From Coniochaeta sp. PMI_546 (Eukaryota; Ascomycota; Sordariomycetes; Coniochaetales; Coniochaetaceae), in NCBI GenBank assembly GCA_021432605.1, contig MU271143.1:567277-631276 (forward strand): a stretch of DNA of 64,000 nt. The letters run 5' to 3'. This document shows positions 56,601 to 64,000 of the stretch, one piece after another. Position 1 is the stretch's first letter. Each line of letters opens with the position of its first letter. The notes below the pieces were generated by a model. That model saw only the letters and a program-made list of their open reading frames with translations. It did not search any database and had not been told where the DNA came from. Made by a program: the position numbers and the translations under genes.

Positions 56601-59600
56601 GATAACCTACCTACTGTGAGCTTGCAGTCACAAGAGGCCAATGCTGAGACCAACAATCCTGAGCATGTACCACAGGACGTGGATGATCTCGAAAAGCAAG
56701 AGCATCTTCCTGAACGGCAGTTGGACGATTCCTCATCTGTGGACCCACAACTGCCAAGCGCCGCTGAGTCGCTTCCTGACAAGCCTCTCGTAGACGAGGA
56801 TGCTCAAGTGCCTGAGGGCAATGACACTGCTACATCCGACATTGTTGGCCTGCCAGAGCCTACTTTGAATACCGCTCATCAGGAGTTGGATGAGCCACCT
56901 GCAGTAGAAACCGGCTCAGAAGAAGTATCTGAGGCAGTGGCGGAAAGGCCAGCGGTAGTGAAGGAGACTCTGCCACCACAGGATGATTCAGAGGACCCGA
57001 CAACATCCGTTCAAGACCAAGAAACTCCCGCTGCTGTACTGAACGCTCCCCACGGCGAGAAAGACAAGTCCACGTCGATTGCGGACATAGTGGCTGAAGC
57101 CGAATCCACCTCTGAGCCAACAGCGAAGGCCGAGCCCGCTCAGGAAGTCGAGGCACCTCAAACTGAAGTCGATCCAGAGACTCCTCTCGAAGCTGAGAAA
57201 GCTTCCCAACATGAAGCTCCTACTACCTCTGGAGCGGGTGCGGATGTTGATCCTCTATCCAGAGTCGAAATAAAGTCTGTTCCTGATTCCGAACCTCCGG
57301 TTGACTTTATGCCAATCCATGACGCTGGGCCCGCCTCTGCGGTAGAAGCTGGACATGAACCTGACCAGGATGTCGTTCTTGAGCCCGAGACTACCCCTGA
57401 GCCTGAGACTGCCCCTGCGCCAGAGACTGCCTCTGAGCCCGAGGCTGTCCCTGAGCCCGAGGCTGTCCCTGAGCCCGAGGCTGAGCTGCAGGCAGACTTC
57501 GAAACCGAAGGTGCTAAAGCTGAGGTCGATGCGGATAGTGCCATCAAAGCGGAGGGAGAAGCTGAATTAGCTTCAGAGCCTGAGCCAACGATGATAGCCA
57601 ACGTTGCACCGACGCTTGAGGTCGAAGCTGCAACAGGTTCACAAGCGGCCTTGGCAGTTGAACCTCCCCTTCCGACGGAAACTGACCCTCTTACTGAAGC
57701 GACTCCCGAACCTTCCGAAACACACGCTCATGAACTTACACATGATGCTGAAAATGGAGGACAGGCTGCTGATACCCTTGAAGCTCCAGCACTTGGTGAC
57801 CAGGACCATCCAAAGACCGTGCTTCATGACGAAGAAAAGCAAGGCGACGATGTCATTCCGGAACCCCAATGGGATGCACAGAACGTAGCAGTATCAGAGT
57901 CTGTAGACGAGTCTCAAGAAATCCCTAAGCCCTCCGGGGCTTCTGGGGAACCTGATGGGACTCTTCCATCGGGCGAGAAAGTCGGTGCCACCGGACTGGC
58001 GGATGGGAAGGAGGAGATTGAGGCTAGTGATCCGATCCTCGAAGTTGAAACTGTCAGTGACAACGCACCCACCGAGACGTCAGATCCGATAGTCGAATCC
58101 ACTGATGTTGCGGCACCGGAGTCGCACGAGAATGAAATTCCGGAGCCCGATATCCTCGAGCCAAACCTGGAAATGGCCAACGATACCAGCATCCCGCCCA
58201 GCCAAATCACTGATGCGAAGGCGAGCACCACTGAGCCAAGTATAATTGGCACCACGGATATAACTCTCCAAAGCCCTAGCCACGAGGGTGCTGCTGTTGG
58301 GGACCTTGAACCCATCGCTAGTGAGGAGACTGAGCCTGAGCAGCTGCCGGTACCATCGGACGACCCTCAAGAGCCTGTGCTCACAGCAGCGGTTCTTGAT
58401 GATGTCAGTGAACCGCTTGCACTTGAAGCAAGCGCAGACAGCACAGTTGAAGAGTCACCCGACAGTGCTGAGCCAGAAATTTCCAGTCTGGGTCAAGCTA
58501 AGGATGTTGTGGCACAGCCTGTCAAACCCGACGATCAGGACAATGCTATTGCAAGCACCGAAGTACCTGCAGAGCTTATCGTGCCAGCTCTCCCAGCAGA
58601 AGAAGAAGTAGTACGAGAGACTACCCTGAGTGAGCCAGTGGCAGATAAATCGGAGAGAGTGGAGCCTGTTGCTGAGACGATGGCATCGGACGATGATGCA
58701 GTCACCACTGGGACTCACGTCGACATGGAGGAACAGCAAAATGCCAGCGATCAAGCTCAAGACGATAAACACGATGATGCACCAAAACCTTCAGAGGGGG
58801 AGAATGCTGCCGAAAGCGCCCTTCAATCCCGGGTCGCCCAGGCCACCCCGGCGACTGAGGAACCTGTAACCACCGATCACTCAGACGAGAACCAGCAGTC
58901 CGGCCTGATTACAGGTACTCCGGCAGATGAACTTGTGTCTGCTGAGCAACCTACGCTAGTTGACGATTCAGTGCAGGTTGGGGTTGCTTCGGAAGAATCT
59001 GCACCAGCAGAGGAACCTACCCAGGTGGAGGAATCCAGTTCCAGTGATGTGCCCGCCCTACAGCTATCGCAGACTGAGCATAAATCAGACCCAGTCGATG
59101 AGCCAAAGCCAGTCCCTGAGACAGCACCTGTCACGGAATCAGAAGTGCCGACCAACACTGTTGAAGCTGTTTCTGAACAAGCACTGCCTGAGAAACCCAC
59201 GAATGAAGTCCATCTCGAGAAGGAGGACGATTCCGAGTCGCCAACAGTCGTATCACGTGAGATTGGCGTGTCCACTCCAGAAGTTCCCCATGATACAGTT
59301 GCAACATCAGCAGAGAGTCAGGAAATCATCACAGACTCAGCTATCCCTGAAGAAAATCCTGAACAGGCTGACTCGTCTGAGAGGATTCTGCCAGAGCCGT
59401 CAGTCGCCAGGGATATTGGACAGCCCAGCCATAATTTGCTGGTAGAAGAAAGCGAACCAGTTCCCGCAGAGAGCGACAGCAATGGGGTTCCCCTGTCGCC
59501 GGAAGTACCGGTGGAAATACAGACGCAAGATCTGATTCCAGAGTCAATTAAAGAGGTGTCTCCAGACCCTACCATTGTTGACGACTTCGTCCTTGTTGAG

Positions 59601-61745
59601 CCCGAGCCAAGCTCTCAGAATGTCGCGATACTGGGGGGCGATGTCCAAGCCAAATCTGCTGATCATGATGCGCCTCAGCTGAAGGTTGAGGAGTTGACCA
59701 GCATTCCCACTGAAATGCCCGAGGCAACTCCCACCTCGACCCAAGACGTGGAGCAGGACGATCTTGCCAGGCAAGATTCAAAGGCGCCTGACCATAAGAC
59801 TCTTGCTGTTGGTGCCGGTCTGCTGGGAGCAGTAGGAATCACATCCGCGGTCATGGTCAACGAACTCTTCTCGAACAAGGGTCAAGAAGAATCCGACGTT
59901 TTTGAGCCAGCTTCTACTGGTCTGTCTTCCGTTGTACGGAGTCGGGCCATAGCGCCAGCGTCTACGGAAGCAACAATTCCAGATGAGTCTGCAGAGAGAA
60001 CTAAGATCGATGACTTCGAGAAACTCAATCACCCGGCAGCAGAAGTTAAATCCATCTCTTCTATGGATATGGAAACCTCGCAGACAGCAGAAGAACACGC
60101 CACGCTCTCGGAATCATTCCAGGCCTTGGACAGGGGACCTGCCAACAAAGGAGATGTAGTCACCGAAGAAAAAGTGGAAGGGGACACACCGGACAGTAAG
60201 AGACTAGCCATCGTGTCCGTCGTTCATGAGGGAACGCAAACTGACGATTCGTTCCCCGATGAAAGGACTATCACCGCCACCGCAGCATTCTCCAGCAAGT
60301 CAATTCGCCCTGGAATCAGTTCAGAGATCCTCCGTGCCCCGACTCCTGCTATGGTCATCCCTGATCTTGATGACCCTGTGGCTCAGCAGCTGAGCCGGGC
60401 CCGCAGTGTCCGTAAGCAGCGCCGGAATACAATCAAGAAGGCTGAGGAACTGGTAGCTGCGGCCGTGGTCATCAAAGCAGCCGTCGACGCTGTTAGCCCG
60501 ACCCATAGTCCCCAGCGTCTCGCAAGTCCTGTGAATGAGCTCGCCAGTTTTGCAGTGCGTTCCAAAGAGTTGAAAGAGGAGGACAGGATTCCACAGCCCG
60601 CGTTTCTTAACGAAAATGTGTCTGTTCCATCTGAGGCGGAGCCTAGAGGAAGGACAAGGACGAGAAGCATTGGAGCAGAGCAAGAAGTCGCGCTTCGCAG
60701 TTCTGTTGCTGACCTCTTCTTAGACGACAAGGACACATCCAAAGACGAGGCGGCTGCACCAGCGCCCAAGACCGACGAGATCAAGCCCGCTGCCGCAGCA
60801 GCTGCGTCGCCCAAGAAAACAAGCCATCAATCATCACGCCGACACTCGCACCACCGCGACCGGGAATCAGGCTCCAATAAGGACAGTCCGCGCCGAGCAC
60901 ACAGACACAGATCGGACAGCCATAACTCATCGCGTTCTGGTGGCGAGGGCGCTGAGCCTCGCACACCAAAGCGGCAGGATAGTGGCCTTTCGGCCGATGG
61001 TTCGTCGCACAGCAGGAGGCATCGCACACCCGAAGAACAAGCGGCACACGAGAAGCGCAAGGAAGAACGTCGACTCAGAGAAAAGGAGAAGGAACGTGAG
61101 CGTGAGCGCCAAAGCCCCAAAGGCAAGGACGAATCGCCAGCGTTTCCCAAGGAAAAGTCCCGAGACAAGGGCAAAGAACCAGCGACCAGCTCTTCGCACG
61201 AGCGTCCAACCAGCAGCAGCCACAGCCACCACCGCAGTTCCCGTCGGCACAGCAGGTCCGAGGGTACCAGCAGACCAGACAAGCCGACACCATCGAAGGC
61301 CGAGGCGACCTCACCCTCATCGGCTGGAAGCAAGAAGTTCTTCGACGTGAAGAATGGCCAAAGCGTCCTCGAGACCAAGTTCCCCAGCCCTGCGGCCGAG
61401 CCTGTTCCGGCGGCTGCTGCGACGCCTGTTAAGGACAAGGAGTCATCGAAGCCTGACCTCAAGCGGTCACGCTCGAAGCGCCACAGTACATCGGCTATTC
61501 CCAACGTGCTGCGGAAGTCGGAGGAGAAGATACGATCGGCGCATAAGACGAAGGAGGCTTCTTCCAAAGAGAAGGAGAGCAAGAAGGAGGTCAAGGAGTC
61601 GGGGTCCGGTAGCAGTGGAAATGAGGGTGAGGGCACTGCTTCGCATGCTGCTCATCGCGCGAAAAGGCACGAGAGGAGGGAGAAGGCCAAGGAGGAGAAG
61701 AAGCCGGGTTTCAGGGCTGCGATTAAGCGGTTCTTTACAAGTTAG
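50681..61745 (+). CDS. Giant acidic repeat-rich protein, 3,648 residues
   Basis: Not assigned to a known function. Exons 50681-50758, 50821-50920 and 50977-61745 (the last about 10.8 kb without a stop) give 3,648 residues. The N-terminus, EVPQVQYADYSKVAVQDFSK, is followed by an acidic run and then a K/A-rich stretch (KDAKKAKKAAKKAATK). About 300-3000: an E/P/A/T/V-rich disordered low-complexity region, with pentad-like EPAAEPA repeats densest at 51943-52545. Near residue 3000 is one hydrophobic segment (LAVGAGLLGAVGITSAVMV), near 3215 an Ala-rich helix (KKAEELVAAAVVIKAAV). The C-terminus (about 3290-3648) is basic and Ser/His/Arg-rich, with SRRHRTPEEQAAHEKRKEER, KKFFDVKNGQSVLE and GFRAAIKRFFTS at the end. 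It could be a long tether or scaffold, as for other huge low-complexity fungal proteins such as leashin, but I see no leashin signature. Confidence 0.8.
51943..52545 (+). repeat. Coding EPA-type repeat array in the giant gene
   Basis: Degenerate units of about four to five residues (EPA, EPTA, EPAAE) repeat over 600 bp. Includes a perfect 84-bp tandem duplication, 52241-52324 and 52325-52408. Confidence 0.8.
57435..57488 (+). repeat. 18-bp tandem repeat in the giant gene
   Basis: Two perfect units of GAGCCCGAGGCTGTCCCT (57435-57452 and 57453-57470) are followed by a third that diverges at its 3' end. They encode EPEAVP. Confidence 0.7.
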
Positions 61746-62382
61746 GTTGGTGATTGTATGATGAACTTTACGAGTTTGCTTCTAATGTGCAATGTTGGAT
61801 GGGCAAGTCATGTTCGGGTACTTGGGTTTCCTATACTGTTCTTGTACATCTCACCACATGCTGGATGCTTGGGTTTTGATGTCTTCATGAGCACATGATA
61901 TACCGTTTTTGGTTTTGTGTATCGCGAGTATGATGGATAACGGCAAACGACTATTCGGCATATACGATATTTACACGTGTATGAGATTGAAGAGCTACCG
62001 CAGTACACTACATGAACAATTTTAAATTGCAGAGTATCCAACTTTATTTGATATCTCTCGAGTCATGTCCTCCGGTGAACAATGGAGTCGGTGAGCTTCT
62101 ATGGTTTCTGTATCTGGCAAAGCAGTAATTTGGCACACCTGCAGGTGTAGCAAACGATTACAATTAGGTACAATTCATCTGTCGATCAGCTTCGGCCCAC
62201 TGAAAGTCAGGTTCGTCCAGGGCTGATCGGCCGATCGAGAAGCTGGTGGAAACTTCAGCCGCCTCGCGTGCCCTACAGGACCGCTGCAGCTGAGCTTCTG
62301 TGGGGGACAGGTGCTCGGAGTCCCAGTATGACGTCGATATGAACAGTCGCAACGTCAGACCTCCACCAGGAGCTTCACAAAT

Positions 62383-62397
62383 GATATAAGTATTTAA
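62383..62397 (+). promoter_or_regulatory. TATA-like box of the 90-residue protein gene
   Basis: GATATAAGTATTTAA about 245 bp before the ATG; after subtracting the 104-nt leader intron it lies roughly 140 nt before the start on the mRNA. Tentative. Confidence 0.4.
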
Positions 62398-62525
62398 CTT
62401 CCGGAGACCACAGCGAACTTCAGAATCAAGCCAGTATCAGTTCAATTCAAGTCATTCATCTCTGAATTTGCACGCCACAACCAATACCTTCAATTGCAGC
62501 TTGAACTTTCACATCTACTCAAACA

Positions 62526-62629
62526 GTAAGTCCCACCTTTCGAGCTTGGTCTACCCCGCCACGCCCCAGTGCCGGCGTACACGTGTAAATGGCGCCAAAA
62601 ATGCACTACCGAGACTAACTTCTTTCAAG
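62526..62629 (+). other. 5' UTR intron of the 90-residue gene
   Basis: GTAAGT donor at 62526, CTAAC branch near 62616 and TTTCAAG acceptor at 62629, two bases before the ATG. Removing it does not change the reading frame because there is no ATG in frame upstream. Confidence 0.6.
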
Positions 62630-62631
62630 AA

Positions 62632-62904
62632 ATGGCCGAATCCAAAGCAGACAAGATCGATCGCGTTAAGGCGAACCTGCCGCTCCCCGACCAACCACCA
62701 GCAGCGTCAGACTGGCAGTCAGCTGACGCACGCAACGTCAACGTCGGTTCCGGTGGCGTCTCGTCTGGGGACGTGTCTACCGGCGACGGCAAGTCCACAG
62801 GTCTTCGCGAACCTGCGACCCAGGGCTCCGACACAGATATGAGCGGCATCGGCCGGCAAGGGAAAGATAACCTTAGTGGACCACCGAAGGATGCTCGCTC
62901 CTGA
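62632..62904 (+). CDS. Small hydrophilic protein, 90 residues
   Basis: Uncharacterised but resembles a small fungal family. The protein starts MAESKADKIDRVKANLPLPD, then PPAASDWQSADARNVNVGSG and GLREPATQGSDTDMSGIGRQ, ending GKDNLSGPPKDARS. It is rich in G, S, D and polar residues, contains no cysteine, hydrophobic core or signal, and is probably disordered. Many fungi carry such short proteins expressed in spores or under stress, a role that is inferred here from composition only. The start ATG at 62632 is supported by a leader intron ending two bases upstream. Confidence 0.72.
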   Translation: MAESKADKIDRVKANLPLPDQPPAASDWQSADARNVNVGSGGVSSGDVSTGDGKSTGLREPATQGSDTDMSGIGRQGKDNLSGPPKDARS

Positions 62905-63748
62905 GCGCAGGAAGCAGACGGGACTGTATCATGGGCAAGGATATTGATGATTCAGCACTGGTATTCTGGCGTTTGGGACGTCGTTGCGACGTGGCATTGT
63001 GTTTAGGAGACTGGGTCATTGACTGATAAATCAAAGGTCATCTTCGAACTACTCGTGCCGTTTTTCAAGTGTCCGCCTTCCTTGCGTACCTTATGTTAAA
63101 GTGATAGGACATAAACTGGTCTTGCTGAGCCAAAATGGAAGCATCTGCAGTGAGCCATACCAGGACTACACCATGTCTGATGTATCATTGCAAAGTTCAT
63201 GGCACATCTATTACCTGGCGATTTTCAGGCTCCAAGTATCGGAATTCGCGTCGAGATCCAAGATGAGCGCCTAGTGTTGACTCGTGCAAGTATAGTAAAA
63301 TGCCCGGTTCTCACATGTGTAAACTGTTGTGGCGAGGAATACTTCACAGCTCCATACCCAAGATCGCAACATCCTAGTTGCACTGAGCAAAAGCTCGCCA
63401 GCGGAAGCAAATGATAACTTTTTGTTACATGTCCCGGTGAGAACTGTCTCGTCTCCATGACCCGGCCCAGTTCCACGCCGCCACAAAAGAAGCACGGAAA
63501 AAGCATGCAGTCATAGAAGGAACAGCCACCAAAGCACCCATTCCGCCAACCGCCTACCCTAAGCAAAGAAGCAACTAAGTTATGCTAGTGTACAACCCTG
63601 GCCCAAGGGCCTACCATCCATAACGCCGCAATTTTGATGCCGCCCTACGGGACCGCTTGCTCCTGACCACCGAAAGGCACGCCAGAGGAACACACTAGGC
63701 CTCGGCGCATTCTTCCGGTCTGGTTTTCATGGAGTCGTGGTCCGCCGA
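62905..63748. other. Intergenic, convergent 3' ends
   Basis: 3' regions of the 90-residue protein gene and of the minus-strand NASP-like gene. Two short frames on opposite strands overlap between 63199 and 63566 and have no family resemblance. Confidence 0.5.
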
Positions 63749-64000
63749 CTAGGCCTCGACACCTTCCTCCACTTTAGCTTTCTTGGGATCGGTCTCCACC
63801 GCAGCGTCGGCAGGCTCCTCGGCCTTGCGCTTGCCATGGCCGTTGGTCTCCGTAACAGTGGGCTCATCCTTGGCCTTCTTCTTGCGGACGAGGCCGGTCA
63901 GATCGGTCGCTGTCTTCTTCGCTTCCTCGATGCGAGCCTCCGCCTCAGCGGAGCCGGTAGCTGCGCCGAAGAGACCACCCATGGCGTTGGCGGCAGCACC
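63749..64000 (-). CDS. C-terminal end of a NASP/Hif1-like histone chaperone (partial)
   Basis: Only the last 83 codons lie in the window; the gene starts beyond 64000. The tail reads NAMGGLFGAATGSAEAEAR, then KKTATDLTGLVRKKKAKDEP, then GKRKAEEP and DPKKAKVEEGVEA. Human NASP ends with a similar arrangement (a DISHLVRKKRK-type motif followed by KKAK and acidic residues), and fungal Hif1/Sim3 share it. NASP-type proteins are TPR chaperones for histones H3-H4 in nucleus and cytosol, with a C-terminal nuclear localisation signal such as the lysine clusters seen here. The TPR part is not visible, so the assignment is by tail only. An alternative is another lysine-rich nuclear protein. Confidence 0.6.
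   Translation of the reverse strand, partial: GAAANAMGGLFGAATGSAEAEARIEEAKKTATDLTGLVRKKKAKDEPTVTETNGHGKRKAEEPADAAVETDPKKAKVEEGVEA

Larger units (their letters stand above)
61746..62631. other. Intergenic, giant gene to 90-residue gene
   Basis: 3' UTR of the giant gene, then the promoter and leader of the next gene, including a TATA-like motif and a leader intron (listed). No coding frame of note. Confidence 0.5.

Overview
The window looks like an ordinary gene-rich piece of a filamentous ascomycete genome, probably Sordariomycetes. The evidence is short spliceosomal introns (about 43-150 nt, GTATGT/GTAAGT/GTGAGT donors, CTAAC- or CTGAC-like branch points, CAG/TAG acceptors), a fungal NACHT-ankyrin NLR, a fungal Ten1, a fungal-type NBR1 and an intron-bearing tRNA-Thr. 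Base composition is even. I see no AT-rich repeat block and no recognisable transposon or virus-derived element. The exact species cannot be told from sequence alone.

Layout, left to right. 0.6-8.4 kb: IMP4 (rRNA processing), TOM70 (mitochondrial import), a plasma-membrane syntaxin (Sso1-like) and, convergent with it, 4-amino-4-deoxychorismate lyase (folate). 10.2-11.6 kb: a pepsin-like aspartic protease that has no signal peptide and no paired cysteines. 14.2-25.7 kb: a CASC3/Barentsz-like protein, a CofD/YvcK-like protein, an NBR1 autophagy receptor and, convergent with NBR1, the nucleolar RRM protein NOP13. 27.0-31.2 kb: the proteasome tether STS1/Cut8 and RAD52. 32.0-35.7 kb: an intronless 1,245-residue NACHT-ankyrin receptor. 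36.1-41.3 kb: an ABC1-family mitochondrial kinase-like protein (MCP2/ADCK1), an AKR9 aldo-keto reductase and a multi-pass membrane protein of unknown function. 41.7 kb: tRNA-Thr(CGU). 44.2-49.7 kb: a small conserved-looking protein of 129 residues, TEN1 (telomere capping), SNF7 (ESCRT-III) and a tentative 204-residue ORFan. 50.7-61.7 kb: one giant gene for a 3,648-residue acidic, repeat-rich protein. 62.6 kb: a 90-residue hydrophilic protein. The right edge cuts a probable NASP/Hif1-like histone chaperone.

The genes are mostly unrelated housekeeping functions and do not form an operon or biosynthetic cluster. Small themes recur: ribosome biogenesis (IMP4, NOP13), mitochondria (TOM70, MCP2), membrane traffic and degradation (syntaxin, NBR1, SNF7, STS1) and chromosome maintenance (RAD52, TEN1, NASP-like).

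Several genes are interrupted by introns so that no single open frame reveals them. TEN1, the 129-residue protein, the 5' ends of IMP4, RAD52, STS1, CofD-like and MCP2, and the start of the giant gene were assembled here by joining exons by eye. The least explained items are the giant repeat protein, the cytosolic-looking aspartic protease, the CofD-like protein in an organism group not known for coenzyme F420, and the small proteins at 44.2, 49.1 and 62.6 kb.
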